The notes beneath the pieces were generated by a model, which ran no database searches, was not told the DNA's origin, and saw only the letters and a program-made list of their open reading frames with translations. 63,375 nucleotides of DNA from Acinetobacter baumannii (GTDB lineage Bacteria > Pseudomonadota > Gammaproteobacteria > Pseudomonadales > Moraxellaceae), in assembly GCF_016508585.1 (NCBI RefSeq), contig NZ_JADVOP010000026.1, forward strand, positions 1-63,375, read 5' to 3'. Made by a program: the position numbers and the translations under genes. This document shows, one piece after another, positions 9,640 through 19,700 of this stretch (position 1 is its first letter; every line of letters begins with the position of its first letter).

Positions 9640-11982
9640 TTAAAACAGTACCTGCTGTGAATTTAATAACTCGGCAATGGCATCTGTCGAGAATACAGTC
9701 GTACTTTGTAAATCACGCATAGGTTGCTCAGCAGGTTCTGAGTTTAAATTCACGACGTTCTCACTTATCGTACCGCTTTGCGTCATTGAACTTGTAATCA
9801 CATGCTCAATCTGTTGGTCTGTCGACTCAACAGCAGCATCCAAAAACAAATCATTTACGATTGTCTCATGACCAGTATCCAAATACTTTTGAGTGGCATC
9901 ATTGACCTCAGGAGGGGTTTGCAGCAGATTTGCAATATGCTCACTGGTTAAATCAAGGCTATTGGGTTGTGCATGCAGCATGTTATGACGCAAAATATCA
10001 CTCTGGGCATTCGAACCTGAATTCAACTCAGCATTGACAATCTGATTCGATAAAAAGAGATGGGAATCTGCCAAGTTTTGATCAATGATAGAATATTCAT
10101 CAATAGCTGCTGCTTTCACTCCCACTTCAACCACCGTAAATGAACGTGCATCGCTCATCAAACTCGTATTTCCGGCCTTATCCGTTTGTACGCTGGTAAT
10201 GCTATGCGCCCCCAGACTTAAATCATAGTCGAAACTGAATGACCATTTGCTGTCAGCACCGACAGTGACTTTTCCAACAGCTTTATTATTGTCATAAATA
10301 ATCAATGTCGCACCGGCTTCGCCAGTCCCTGAAATCACTGGGCGTTTGTCATCTGTGTTTCCATTAGCAGCTATTGAACCTTTGGTTTCACCGACATCGT
10401 CTACTACATCAGTAATTTTAGGACTGGCTGGTGGCGTGACATCTTTAGTTCCTGTTACAGATGCAACTGCTGATTGATTTCCGGCAGCATCTGTAGCATA
10501 GACACTCCCCACTTTTGCCTCAGTCAAAGCAGTTGAAAGGGTGACCGAATAATTTCCATTGGCATCTGTCGTTGCAGTACCCAACAGTTTATTGGCACTG
10601 TCATAGACCGTAATTTTGGAATTTGCTTCTGCAGTTCCCGTAATCATTGTGCCTTCAGCATTTAAGCTGGCTACAGGTTTTTCAGGCGCCAAACTATCTT
10701 GTCCTGGTTTAATTTCAGTGGCTTTGGATTGATTTCCGGCTGCATCCTCAATGATTATTTTACCTGTTTGGTTGGTCCCCAAAGCAGGCGAAATTGTGAT
10801 ATTGAATTTCCCCTGTGCATTAACTGTGCCTGTTGCAATCACAGCACCCGTCGAATCTTGAATAATGACTTTGGCATTGGCTTCGGCTGTACCCAGTATG
10901 GTCGTTCCCTCTTTGTTGAATTCATACTTCGGTTGATCCGGTGCAATGGTATCTTTGCCCAATTCTATTCTGTGCTGTTCGGATTTATTTCCTGCCGCGT
11001 CAATCGCTTCAACAGTTCCTATTTGACCTGCCGTCAAAGCAGGTGAAATTGCAACTGAAAACACGCCTTCGGTATTGGCTTTTGCAGTTCCGATTAATTT
11101 ACCGGATGCATCATAAACATTGATGGTTGCATTGGCTTCAGACTTACCGGTGACAATGTTTCCTTGATCATTTAATTGTGCCTGAGGTTCCGATGGCGCA
11201 ATAGTGTCTTTTGTTCCCGTGACTTGCGTATAGCCTGATGAATTTCCTGCATCATCTTTGGCTTTGACATAATAACTGTTGTTGTTGAGCAGCGCTTCAG
11301 GCAAGGTTACCGAGTACTGACCATCTTTATCCACTTTGACCGTAACAATGACTTTTTCATTTTTATCGACCACATAAATTGTTGCACCTGCTTCAGCTGT
11401 GCCACTGATTTTCGTACCCTCTGCATTAATTGTGGCGGTAGGTGTTTTAGGCGCAGTGATGTCTGGAGGTGTACTTGATTTACTATCACCGCTGTCAATC
11501 AATGCCAAGCCTAATCCGATTGCCGACACAACCCCTAGACCTGCTTTGGCTGCACTTGAAGAAAAAAGCTCAGAAAATGAAAAATCCGAAGTGGATGTAG
11601 AGGACGACTCATAAGCGCTGAGGGGTTGAGCAGGAACAGTATTTGCACTTTCATATAGTAGTGAATCTAATTTTTGCAGACCTGTATAATTGGAGAATTT
11701 ACCAGTCTCATCAAATTGGACAAGGCTAAATGTTCCATCCGCTTTTGGAAATGCCAAAGCGTGTACTGTGGTTGTAGGGGTTTGAAAAAAACCCTCTAAA
11801 ACAATCTGTTCTCCATTTTTCAAAGTCACAATGAGCTTATCGCCAGATTGTTCCAGCGTTTTAACATCTTGTTGTGTAACCCCAATTTGAATGATCGATG
11901 GTCGATCTAAAACAACCAATTTGGATTGAGTATCCTGCAATAAAGTTTGATCTTGTTTCGCGGCAACGACTATTCTTGTCAT
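9640..11982 (-). CDS. Bap-like protein with BapA prefix domain and Ig-like repeats (BLP2-type)
   Basis: A 780-aa protein from ATG at 11982, chosen over the upstream TTG at 11994 because GAGGA lies 6 nt before the ATG. Residues 1 to about 120 are the Bap/BapA prefix-like region (IQIGVTQQDVKTLEQSGD), then a Ser-rich linker and a hydrophobic segment near 145-162 (GLGVVSAIGLGLAL). Four Big_6-like Ig units of about 85 aa follow, each starting xxAPxxP and ending DAAGNxS, then one longer Bap-type Ig unit ending DKAGNTSLMSD. The last ~145 residues are not repetitive and lack obvious RTX repeats. Size and order fit the short Bap-like protein of Acinetobacter called BLP2, as I recall it. Expected to act at the cell surface in adhesion or biofilm; secretion route not visible here. 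Confidence 0.8.
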   Translation of the reverse strand: MTRIVVAAKQDQTLLQDTQSKLVVLDRPSIIQIGVTQQDVKTLEQSGDKLIVTLKNGEQIVLEGFFQTPTTTVHALAFPKADGTFSLVQFDETGKFSNYTGLQKLDSLLYESANTVPAQPLSAYESSSTSTSDFSFSELFSSSAAKAGLGVVSAIGLGLALIDSGDSKSSTPPDITAPKTPTATINAEGTKISGTAEAGATIYVVDKNEKVIVTVKVDKDGQYSVTLPEALLNNNSYYVKAKDDAGNSSGYTQVTGTKDTIAPSEPQAQLNDQGNIVTGKSEANATINVYDASGKLIGTAKANTEGVFSVAISPALTAGQIGTVEAIDAAGNKSEQHRIELGKDTIAPDQPKYEFNKEGTTILGTAEANAKVIIQDSTGAVIATGTVNAQGKFNITISPALGTNQTGKIIIEDAAGNQSKATEIKPGQDSLAPEKPVASLNAEGTMITGTAEANSKITVYDSANKLLGTATTDANGNYSVTLSTALTEAKVGSVYATDAAGNQSAVASVTGTKDVTPPASPKITDVVDDVGETKGSIAANGNTDDKRPVISGTGEAGATLIIYDNNKAVGKVTVGADSKWSFSFDYDLSLGAHSITSVQTDKAGNTSLMSDARSFTVVEVGVKAAAIDEYSIIDQNLADSHLFLSNQIVNAELNSGSNAQSDILRHNMLHAQPNSLDLTSEHIANLLQTPPEVNDATQKYLDTGHETIVNDLFLDAAVESTDQQIEHVITSSMTQSGTISENVVNLNSEPAEQPMRDLQSTTVFSTDAIAELLNSQQVLF

Positions 11983-12189
11983 GTATGTCCTCAATTCATT
12001 TAAAGTTTATTTTTCTGAAATTATACAGAATCCCTCAAGAGACACCAATGCATTTTAATCTTTATAGAACCATTTAAACCATCTTTTTAATAAATTAAAA
12101 ACAAATAAAATTCAAATACTTAAAAAAATAATTTTTAACGTCCGATCAAATAAATTGATATGGAATCGAGTTGATCATTTTTATTCATA

Positions 12190-12214
12190 GCATGTTAAAC
12201 CAAACTTAACATGC
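12190..12214. terminator. Hairpin overlapping the stop codon of the GFA gene
   Basis: A perfect 9-bp stem GCATGTTAA / TTAACATGC with a 7-nt loop; the right arm contains the GFA stop codon. No U tract follows on the minus strand, so it may stabilise the 3' end rather than terminate by itself. Confidence 0.35.
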
Positions 12215-12604
12215 AGCTTGTGTAAATTGCGGTGAATCATCCAAAATTTCAAACCATGCAGCTTTATTCGCGGTAAATGCATGTGACATAATTTTTGCCT
12301 TAACAGCTTCATTAATAATTCCAACACGTAACCGAACCACATCAGGCAAATCTAAACGCGCACTAAATAAAGGTGAAGCACAGTGTTTACAGAACACTCT
12401 TTTTTTATTTGCCGTTGCATAATACTCAGCAAATAGTTCTTTACCCTGAACAATTTCTAAATTTTTACTTTGAATCGGAGTAATGGCGACGAAAGCAGAA
12501 CCTTGGGCTTTTTGACACTGTTGGCAATGACAGACAAAGATTTCGGAAATTTCACTCCGAATTTTTAATTGAATGCCACCACAAAGGCATGAAGCGGTAT
12601 ACAT
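12206..12604 (-). CDS. GFA-family zinc-binding protein (CENP-V/GFA domain)
   Basis: A 132-aa single-domain protein. Cysteines sit as in the GFA fold: C6-L-C8, then C25-H-C27-Q-Q-C30, then C72-K-H-C75, which would hold two zinc ions. The family includes the enzyme once called glutathione-dependent formaldehyde-activating enzyme, but most small bacterial members have no proven reaction, so no substrate is assigned. ATG at 12604 is chosen (AGGA 7 nt upstream) over a TTG at 12634, which would add ten residues that carry the ribosome-binding site. The protein ends QAAC, and its stop lies in a hairpin. It follows the SUKH-like gene by about 50 bp on the same strand, so cotranscription is possible. 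Confidence 0.85.
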   Translation of the reverse strand: MYTASCLCGGIQLKIRSEISEIFVCHCQQCQKAQGSAFVAITPIQSKNLEIVQGKELFAEYYATANKKRVFCKHCASPLFSARLDLPDVVRLRVGIINEAVKAKIMSHAFTANKAAWFEILDDSPQFTQAAC

Positions 12605-12655
12605 ATTTGTTTCCTTGATGAATTCAATATTCAACTTGATGAATGTCTGTCTTAT

Positions 12656-13171
12656 TTATTGGTAATTAAATGGATAGTTTGAAAAAAATGCAATATCTAT
12701 TTGTTTGACTGCCTGCTCAAATTGAGCAAATTCATTATCAGTCATTGATTCATCCATATAATTTTCAAATTCTTGCAGCAACACAGCAAATTGTAAAAAT
12801 TGAAAAAAATTAATCTGCATGGACTGAAGTGAATGGCGATTTAGCGCATCAGTAAAGCCCAAATCATGATCATAAAAGAGCACTTCTAAAGACTGCCGAT
12901 CAAGAAACCATTCATCACCCTGCCCACTTCGCCCTATTGTCCATACTAGCCTAGATAGTTCTGGGAAATTGAGTGCTAAGTATTGATTTTCCTTGACTGT
13001 ATTTTCGTACCCAAACAGATAAATATCTGCTGTAATTTCAGAATCAGTGCATGTTTTTAGAAATTTGATATAGTTAATATCTTTAGGCAAGAAACTAACA
13101 TCTTGCATTATTTGTCGACGCGGATTCAATTGTTTAAATAGATCATCTAAATTGTTTTGAAGTTCAAACAT
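12656..13171 (-). CDS. SMI1/KNR4 (SUKH)-like protein
   Basis: A 171-aa acidic cytoplasmic protein without signal or membrane segment. The centre reads WTIGRSGQGDEWFLD and then VLFYDHDLG, the pattern of the SUKH fold in which a GDxW strand is followed by a short acidic turn. N-terminal YIKFL and C-terminal FFQFLQFAVLL helices also fit. SUKH proteins often act as immunity proteins against polymorphic toxins, but solitary chromosomal ones exist and no toxin gene is adjacent, so function is open. The ATG begins 3 nt after the stop of the acyltransferase gene, implying translational coupling. Confidence 0.55.
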   Translation of the reverse strand: MFELQNNLDDLFKQLNPRRQIMQDVSFLPKDINYIKFLKTCTDSEITADIYLFGYENTVKENQYLALNFPELSRLVWTIGRSGQGDEWFLDRQSLEVLFYDHDLGFTDALNRHSLQSMQINFFQFLQFAVLLQEFENYMDESMTDNEFAQFEQAVKQIDIAFFSNYPFNYQ

Positions 13172-13174
13172 AGG

Positions 13175-13984
13175 TTAATCCCAACCTGTATGTTTAACGT
13201 CTTTATGTTTGAAGTCTACATCTTCTGACCGATACAGCTTTAATGCTTCAATTTCAGTATAAATCAGCTGCTGTAACTGATCTCTAAATAGCATCATATC
13301 ATCCATTGTTTGAATCTGATCAGTCGCTAAACGTGGCATAAATTTAAAATAAAATGGAATTCGTTTAGGAATAAGATGCTTTGGAATTGAGGGAATCACT
13401 TCACCGTGTCGAAGAAAACGATCAATTTTGGGATTAGACAAGATTTTGTTAAACCATTTTTGTTGAAGTAAAACGTTGACATCAAAACCTAAATCAAAAA
13501 CTTCATCCCCGCCTAAAGCCACAAAAGGTGCAATTTCATAGCCAAATTCTTGGGCTAACTTTAGAAAACCGAAACGCTGCTTCCAAATCAATTGATAAGC
13601 CTCGCCTTTGCGTTTAATGACTTCTCGCCCGCCACCTGGGAAAACCAGAATAGAGTATCCCTGTCGCATGGCTGCTTTGGCATACTCCTGAATACCATCG
13701 ATGCCGCCAACCCGCTTTACGACTTCTTTCCACACCGGGATATGAAAGTGCATATGATCAGCTAAACTCACCACCGCAATCTTATGTTCTGTAAATAAAT
13801 AGTCGATCAGAATCGGAGAATCAAGCACGCCGTAAATGGTGTGGTTTCCTACATACATAGCGGGTTTATGGGCTACGAGGTTTTCTGCACCTAAAAATGT
13901 CGGACGAAAATAAAAGCGTTGTAAACTGCTGATCAATCGGATCAGTTTGGCATTGTGTCGTATTGTTAAATTTTTATCCGTCAT
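13175..13984 (-). CDS. Lysophospholipid acyltransferase-family protein
   Basis: A 269-aa PlsC-superfamily protein. The acyltransferase block I appears as VGNHTIYGVLDSP (H48 and D55), with a wider H-to-D spacing than the HX4D of classical PlsC, as in DAGAT/TMEM68-like members. The phosphate-binding block is FPGGGREV at 115-122, with VKRKGEAY just after. This suggests transfer of an acyl chain from CoA or ACP to a glycerolipid or other alcohol at the inner membrane face. The exact acceptor cannot be read from sequence. It precedes the SUKH-like gene with only 3 nt between stop and start. Upstream lies the KAS III gene in the same direction, 160 bp away, possibly a lipid-related pairing. Confidence 0.8.
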   Translation of the reverse strand: MTDKNLTIRHNAKLIRLISSLQRFYFRPTFLGAENLVAHKPAMYVGNHTIYGVLDSPILIDYLFTEHKIAVVSLADHMHFHIPVWKEVVKRVGGIDGIQEYAKAAMRQGYSILVFPGGGREVIKRKGEAYQLIWKQRFGFLKLAQEFGYEIAPFVALGGDEVFDLGFDVNVLLQQKWFNKILSNPKIDRFLRHGEVIPSIPKHLIPKRIPFYFKFMPRLATDQIQTMDDMMLFRDQLQQLIYTEIEALKLYRSEDVDFKHKDVKHTGWD

Positions 13985-14143
13985 GTTGTATCTCTACAAA
14001 CTGATTTTCAACATTTATGGTCTGCCGCTTGTGAAATTTAAAAGTTTTTAAACAGGCTTTTAGCATCCTTAAATTGATTTAAATTTTGGGTAATCACTCC
14101 CGCTTTAAAAGAAGGAGTGAACAGCTATTTTTACAACAGTGAT

Positions 14144-15259
14144 TTAAGCAACATGCTTTTGAACAAGGATTGAACCTACAGAATAGCCTGCTCCGAATGA
14201 ACAGAGCACACCATATTCACCATCATTGACCTGATCTGCGGTACGATGCAATGCGATAATCACACCTGCCGAAGAGGTATTGGCAAACTCGTCCAAAATA
14301 ATTGGAACTAATTCTGGATCAGCTTCTGCAACTTCACGCCCAACAATCAGCTTGAGGATCAATTCATTCATATTGGCATTGGCTTGATGCAACCAGAAAC
14401 GTTTGACATTTTCAGGTTGAATACTGTTCTTTTCCAATTGCGTAGAAATGATTTTTGCGACCAGCGGACAAACTTCTTTAAAGACTTTACGTCCATCCTG
14501 ACGGAATTGTTTATCGTCACGTGAGGTTAATTCGGAGCCGTTTAGAAAACCAAAGTTATTACGAATATTATTTGAGAACTGGGTAAATAAATGCGTATCT
14601 ACGATTTCAAAACCAGTTTTGGTTTCTGTTTCTTCAATAATCGAAGCTGTTGCCACATCACCAAAGATAAAATGGCAGTCACGTGAACGGTAATCTGTAT
14701 GGCCTGATGTAATTTCAACATTCACCAATAACACACGGCGAGCACCGGTTTTAACAGCATCATAAGCTTGTTTTAAACCAAAAGTCGCTGCTGAACATGC
14801 CACATTCATGTCATAGGCATAGCCTTGAATACCCAGTGCAGTCTGTATTTCAATGGCTACAGCAGGATAAGCACGCTGTAAATTTGAACAAGCAAGAATT
14901 ACAACATCAATATCTTCCGCTGTCACGCCAGCATTTTCCATCGCTTGTTTTGCTGCGATTACGCCCCATTCTGCCTGAATCGAAAGTTCCTCATCAGAAC
15001 GTTCCTCAAGACGTGGTCTTAAACGGTTAATGTCCAATACACCAGATTTCTCAATCACATAACGGCGTTTAACCCCGGATGCTTTTTCAATAAAATCTGC
15101 ACTTGAACCACGACGTGCAACAACCTCACCTGCTTCAATTTTTTCAGCATTTTCAGTGTTAAATTGTTCCACATAAGCATTTAAACAATCCACCAATTCT
15201 TCATTGGTGATCACTTCTTCAGGATGGTACAAGCCTGTACCAGTAATACGGATGCCCAT
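14144..15259 (-). CDS. Beta-ketoacyl-ACP synthase III family protein
   Basis: A 371-aa thiolase-fold enzyme that condenses a primer acyl thioester with malonyl-ACP, or a related acyl donor. The catalytic triad is visible: Cys155 in [10 protein letters not shown], His291 in [10 protein letters not shown] and Asn327 in FANTSSAG. It is about 50 residues longer than E. coli FabH (317 aa), with an insertion near 30-60 and another near 75-95, so it is a KAS III paralogue rather than a plain FabH. Primer choice is unknown; Pseudomonas has FabH-like enzymes that use medium-chain CoA. A strong AAGGAG lies 7 nt before the ATG. The gene follows hrpA by about 50 bp on the same strand. Confidence 0.85.
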   Translation of the reverse strand: MGIRITGTGLYHPEEVITNEELVDCLNAYVEQFNTENAEKIEAGEVVARRGSSADFIEKASGVKRRYVIEKSGVLDINRLRPRLEERSDEELSIQAEWGVIAAKQAMENAGVTAEDIDVVILACSNLQRAYPAVAIEIQTALGIQGYAYDMNVACSAATFGLKQAYDAVKTGARRVLLVNVEITSGHTDYRSRDCHFIFGDVATASIIEETETKTGFEIVDTHLFTQFSNNIRNNFGFLNGSELTSRDDKQFRQDGRKVFKEVCPLVAKIISTQLEKNSIQPENVKRFWLHQANANMNELILKLIVGREVAEADPELVPIILDEFANTSSAGVIIALHRTADQVNDGEYGVLCSFGAGYSVGSILVQKHVA

Positions 15260-15306
15260 GTAAAACTCCTTTTCTCAATTCACAAATATTTCAAATTATT
15301 TCTATT

Positions 15307-18300
15307 CTAACCGATTCCTAGCTTTTCCCATACCTTTTGTATTCGAGTCGAAGATATCGGCATTTTGGTTTTCATCGGCTGTGAGAATAAGGAGATCCGT
15401 AGTTCCTCAACCATGAAATACACTTCTTTTACACGAACATCGGATTTAAACTTAAACAGTTTATCCATCCAAGGATCAACTTCTTTGATCGCAGCATCAT
15501 CTCGATTTAGATTATTCGGCAAACGATCTAAACGCAATAACAATGCTTTTAAATAACGCGGATATTCTTGCCAAACATCAAATGATTTTGAATAAACAAA
15601 ATTGGAGAGATTCATCAAATCCAGTTGATCTTCAATGTCATCCATATTTTTTCCAAAGACATCTTGATCCAACATGAGTAAATTTTGACGAATTTCTTGC
15701 CATTGAATATAGATTTCACTGATCAGTTTTAGTGCCTCCTGACCATGCGTTAAGAAGCTTTTCTTGACATCGGCAGTTAACTGAGCAAACTCCTGAGCAT
15801 TGATCGGTAAGTTTTGAATCGCCATTTGCAAAGTTGCATAAATCAACATCTGCTCCAGTTGGGCTTTATCTCCCAATGGTGAGTAAGCCAAAGCCAATGG
15901 TTTTGAAATTTGCTTTTTCAGTTGACGGATCAAGTCACCTAACTGCATATGAATCAACCGAATCACACCTTCGCGATGCTGCTTAATGGCTTCATTCTGA
16001 TCATTAAAAGTCTGGATCACAATCCCGGATTCATCTTTGCTGTCTAATTGTGCAAAGTCTTTAGTGGGTACCAATGCTTGATATTGTTTAACAACAACAC
16101 CCGTAACTTTTTGAGAGGCCTCAAAAACAAAATTTTCAGGGAAGACGGTAAATTCACCTTTCAATTGTTTTACGGGACTGTGTGTTTCTGTACGGCAACG
16201 TGCTTTAAGTTCTGCAAGGTCACGCCCCTGTTCCAACACACGTCCTTTTTCGTCAAGAACTTTAACAAAAGGAATCAGATAAGGTTCAATACGCTCAAAA
16301 GAAAAATCTTTGCGCGTAATCTGTTCGCCTCGTAATTGAAATGCAAGGAAATCAAAAATATGACCACGTAAATGTTGAGCATCTACTGCTTTCATCAACT
16401 TTTGCGCTGTGTCGGGAATCGGCACTAAATTACGGCGTTTATCTTTAGGCAGTGCTTTGAGTAAGGCTTCTATCAACTCTAAACGCCATCCGGGGATTCC
16501 CCACGACCAGATATTTTCATCGACTTGTGCTAAGGCCTGTACTGGAATTTTTACTGTCGCCCCATCTTCATCATGGCTTGGATCGAAACGATAACTGGCC
16601 GCCAATCGCAATTGCCCATTATGCAAATAATCAGGAAATTGCTGCGTAGTCGGACGATCTGTCATCCATAAATCATCATCATCTACAAACAGATAACGAG
16701 GATTTTTAGGTTCTACCGTCGCCCGCCAGTCTTCAAAACTGCGACGACTTGCAATTTCAGCAGGAACCTTGGCTGCATAAAACTGGTAAATTGTTTCTTC
16801 ATCAACCACCAAATCACGACGTCTTAATTTATCTTCAACCCGTTCAACTTCTTCAAGCTTCAATAAATTATGTTTTAGAAATGGCGGTGTAATCCCTAAA
16901 TTTCCTGTCGTTAATGCATCTCTTAAAAAAATTTCATGCGCAGCAGGCTGATCCACTTTTTCATAATTGGTTGCCCGCTTGGGCTCGATAATTAAGCCAA
17001 ATAATGAAATCTGATCATAGGCATTGACGACACCAGGTTTTTTCGCCCAATGCGGCTCAAAATAATGGTGTTTTAATAAATTTGGTGCAGCCAAGAGAAT
17101 CCACTCGGGTTCTATTTTTGCCAAAGTGCGCAGATAAACCTGAGAGGTTTCCACCATTTCAAATGCCATGACCCAAGGTGTATTGGTTTTATGTAATGTC
17201 GATGCAGGAAAAATCCGTGCCTTTTGCTGGCGTACTGCCATGAAAGTATTGCGTTCATCTGTTTTATTGGCAATAAAAGACAATAGCCCCGTTAACAGTG
17301 CACGGTGCAAATTTTCATAACTGGCTTTTTTCTCATTAAAAGACAGCTTTAAGCCCTGCGCTAAATCAAGCAATTGTTCATGGGTTTTTTTCCACTCACG
17401 CAAACGCAACCAACTGAGAAAATGCTGCTTGGCAAAATTACGACGTTTGTTCTCGCTTAAAGTCTCACGATTTTCACTCAAGGTATTCCATAATTTCAGA
17501 TAAAATAAAAAATCTGAATCTGCTTCTTTAAACAGTGCATGCTTTTGATCGGCTTGCATCTGTTTATCCGCAGGACGTTCTCGAGGATCTTGTACAGCAA
17601 GAGCTGCAACGATGATTAACACTTCACGAAGTACACCAAAGTGAGCCCCGCCCAAAATCATTCTCGCCAAACGTGGATCAATTGGCATTTTTGCCATTTG
17701 CAGACCAATTTTGGTCAGCTCACTGCGAGTAGAACTACTGGCTTGCGGCTGTTCCTGAATAGCCCCCAATTCAATCAATAGCTTTCGACCGTCGTTAACC
17801 AAACGATGATCGGGTGGCTCAATAAAATCAAAATCTTCAACTGCACCCAAGCCCAGACTTTGCATCTGCAAAATAACCGATGCTAAATTGGTGCGTTTAA
17901 TTTCTGGCTCGGTAAATTCAGGGCGACTTTGAAAATCATCCTCGCTATAAAGGCGAATACACACACCCGGTGCAATACGACCACAACGCCCTTTTCGCTG
18001 ATTCGCAGCTGCTTGTGATATTGCCTCAATCGGTAAGCGTTGTACCCGAGAACGATAGTTATAGCGGGATATACGTGCAAATCCACTGTCAATCACATAA
18101 CGTATGTTGGGGACCGTCAAAGCAGTTTCAGCCACGTTTGTCGCAATAATGATTCTTCGCCCACCGCCTGAAGGATTAAAGATTTTCTGCTGTTCAGCTA
18201 GCGCCAGTCGCGCATACAAGGGTAAAATCTGGGTGTGTTTCGGTCCAAACTTCTGCAAGGTTTCCTGTAGTTCACGAATCTCTTGTTCCGTACTTGAAAA

Positions 18301-19182
18301 AATCAGAATATCTGCATGCTCAGGATGCCCTTTAGCTTCTGCATCTTTTAAACATTCCTCCACGGCTTGCACAACAGCACGCGGTAAGTTTTCCTCGAAA
18401 TCATCAAAATCATCGTCATCACTGCCACCAATGGTCAGTTCTGAAATTGGACGATAACGCAATTCTACGGGAAAGCTACGTCCTTCAACTTCAAAAATAG
18501 GCGCCCCATTAAAGTAATCACTAAATCGGTTGACGTCTAAAGTTGCAGAGGTGATGATGATTTTCAAATCAGGACGCTTTTTCACCAACTGTTTCAGATA
18601 GCCCATGATGAAATCAATATTCAATGAACGCTCATGCGCTTCATCGATAATGATCGTGTCATATTTATTTAAATAACGGTCATTCGACAGCTCAGCCAAC
18701 AAAATACCGTCCGTCATCAAACGAACAATTGAATCATTGGAACCTTGTTCATTAAAACGGACTTTAAAGCTAATGGACTCACCCAGTTTCTCGCCGACTT
18801 CTTCTGCGATCCGCTGTGAGACGCTTCGCGCTGCAAGACGACGAGGTTGCGTATGTCCAATCATTCCTGTTAAACCACGACCTGCAAGCATCGCAATTTG
18901 TGGTAACTGAGTGGTTTTACCAGAACCCGTTTCCCCTGCCACAATAATGACCTGATGTTTTTGAATCGCATCAATCAATTGATCTGCATATTGAGTAACT
19001 GGTAAATCTTGATTAAGTTTAATCGTCGGTAGACTGGCGAATCTCTTTTTAACTTGCTGATTCGATTTCTCAAAAAGTTCTTGAAATTTTTCTGGATCAG
19101 CATCTTTTCCTTTTTTCAGTCGGCTTAAACGATGGCGATCGCGAACCATAACCCATTGATCGACATTTAACTGATTTGGCAC
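15307..19182 (-). CDS. hrpA: ATP-dependent RNA helicase HrpA
   Basis: A 1291-aa DEAH-box helicase, the same size as E. coli HrpA (about 1300 aa). Walker A GETGSGKT is at 83-90, DEAH at 180-183, SAT follows near 213, and motif VI QRKGRCGR lies near 400. HA2 and OB-fold regions follow, then the long C-terminal half typical of HrpA rather than HrpB. It unwinds RNA; in E. coli HrpA has been linked to mRNA processing and rescue of stalled ribosomes. GTG at 19182 is used as start, with AGGA 9-10 nt upstream; the N-terminal VMVRDRHRLSRL lines up with the conserved LMLRDRLRFSRR region of enterobacterial HrpA, which supports an early start. Confidence 0.95.
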   Translation of the reverse strand: MPNQLNVDQWVMVRDRHRLSRLKKGKDADPEKFQELFEKSNQQVKKRFASLPTIKLNQDLPVTQYADQLIDAIQKHQVIIVAGETGSGKTTQLPQIAMLAGRGLTGMIGHTQPRRLAARSVSQRIAEEVGEKLGESISFKVRFNEQGSNDSIVRLMTDGILLAELSNDRYLNKYDTIIIDEAHERSLNIDFIMGYLKQLVKKRPDLKIIITSATLDVNRFSDYFNGAPIFEVEGRSFPVELRYRPISELTIGGSDDDDFDDFEENLPRAVVQAVEECLKDAEAKGHPEHADILIFSSTEQEIRELQETLQKFGPKHTQILPLYARLALAEQQKIFNPSGGGRRIIIATNVAETALTVPNIRYVIDSGFARISRYNYRSRVQRLPIEAISQAAANQRKGRCGRIAPGVCIRLYSEDDFQSRPEFTEPEIKRTNLASVILQMQSLGLGAVEDFDFIEPPDHRLVNDGRKLLIELGAIQEQPQASSSTRSELTKIGLQMAKMPIDPRLARMILGGAHFGVLREVLIIVAALAVQDPRERPADKQMQADQKHALFKEADSDFLFYLKLWNTLSENRETLSENKRRNFAKQHFLSWLRLREWKKTHEQLLDLAQGLKLSFNEKKASYENLHRALLTGLLSFIANKTDERNTFMAVRQQKARIFPASTLHKTNTPWVMAFEMVETSQVYLRTLAKIEPEWILLAAPNLLKHHYFEPHWAKKPGVVNAYDQISLFGLIIEPKRATNYEKVDQPAAHEIFLRDALTTGNLGITPPFLKHNLLKLEEVERVEDKLRRRDLVVDEETIYQFYAAKVPAEIASRRSFEDWRATVEPKNPRYLFVDDDDLWMTDRPTTQQFPDYLHNGQLRLAASYRFDPSHDEDGATVKIPVQALAQVDENIWSWGIPGWRLELIEALLKALPKDKRRNLVPIPDTAQKLMKAVDAQHLRGHIFDFLAFQLRGEQITRKDFSFERIEPYLIPFVKVLDEKGRVLEQGRDLAELKARCRTETHSPVKQLKGEFTVFPENFVFEASQKVTGVVVKQYQALVPTKDFAQLDSKDESGIVIQTFNDQNEAIKQHREGVIRLIHMQLGDLIRQLKKQISKPLALAYSPLGDKAQLEQMLIYATLQMAIQNLPINAQEFAQLTADVKKSFLTHGQEALKLISEIYIQWQEIRQNLLMLDQDVFGKNMDDIEDQLDLMNLSNFVYSKSFDVWQEYPRYLKALLLRLDRLPNNLNRDDAAIKEVDPWMDKLFKFKSDVRVKEVYFMVEELRISLFSQPMKTKMPISSTRIQKVWEKLGIG

Positions 19183-19265
19183 AGATGCTTTATCCTAATA
19201 CTTAAAATTGAACAGAATATTTTACGCGGTAATGCGTAGCAGAGATAGTCTCTTGAAAAATGAAA

Positions 19266-19700
19266 TCATATTGGTCTGACATAAATCAGGCTTAAAATCA
19301 AAAAAAGTAACCATGTAATCCCCCCAATGATCCACAATGGCTGATGGCAATACACGATACTGTCGTAAATAATTTTCGAAAATGGTGCTGTTTCAAGCAT
19401 CGATAAAACAATGAGGAATATTAAAAAATAGACCGCTAAAAATAAAATATACCAAAAACGTCGATAAGACAGTAATAAAGGTAAACATAAAAACAGTCCG
19501 ACAATGCCAGAAAACTGAATCATTTCAGGATCATCCGCAGAAGTGCCGTGCAACTCGCTAAAATAAGTCACCTGAAGTGGGCGAATATATTCATATAAAC
19601 ATAGATTGTTTTCAGAACCTGCAATACTCAACATACACAATGATGCGACAGCCAAACACAATACAGCAATAACACGCAGAATTTGATCAATATACGTCAT
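19266..19700 (-). CDS. Small integral membrane protein of unknown function
   Basis: A 144-aa protein with four likely transmembrane helices: about 8-27 (VIAVLCLAVASLCMLSIAG), 66-82 (VGLFLCLPLLLSYR), 85-103 (FWYILFLAVYFLIFLIVLS) and 122-141 (IIGGITWLLFLILSLIYV). The loop between helices 1 and 2 (about 28-65) carries a Cys and several acidic residues. I do not recognise a family. It lies upstream of hrpA in the same direction, 83 bp away, and may share its transcript. Confidence 0.7.
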   Translation of the reverse strand: MTYIDQILRVIAVLCLAVASLCMLSIAGSENNLCLYEYIRPLQVTYFSELHGTSADDPEMIQFSGIVGLFLCLPLLLSYRRFWYILFLAVYFLIFLIVLSMLETAPFSKIIYDSIVYCHQPLWIIGGITWLLFLILSLIYVRPI

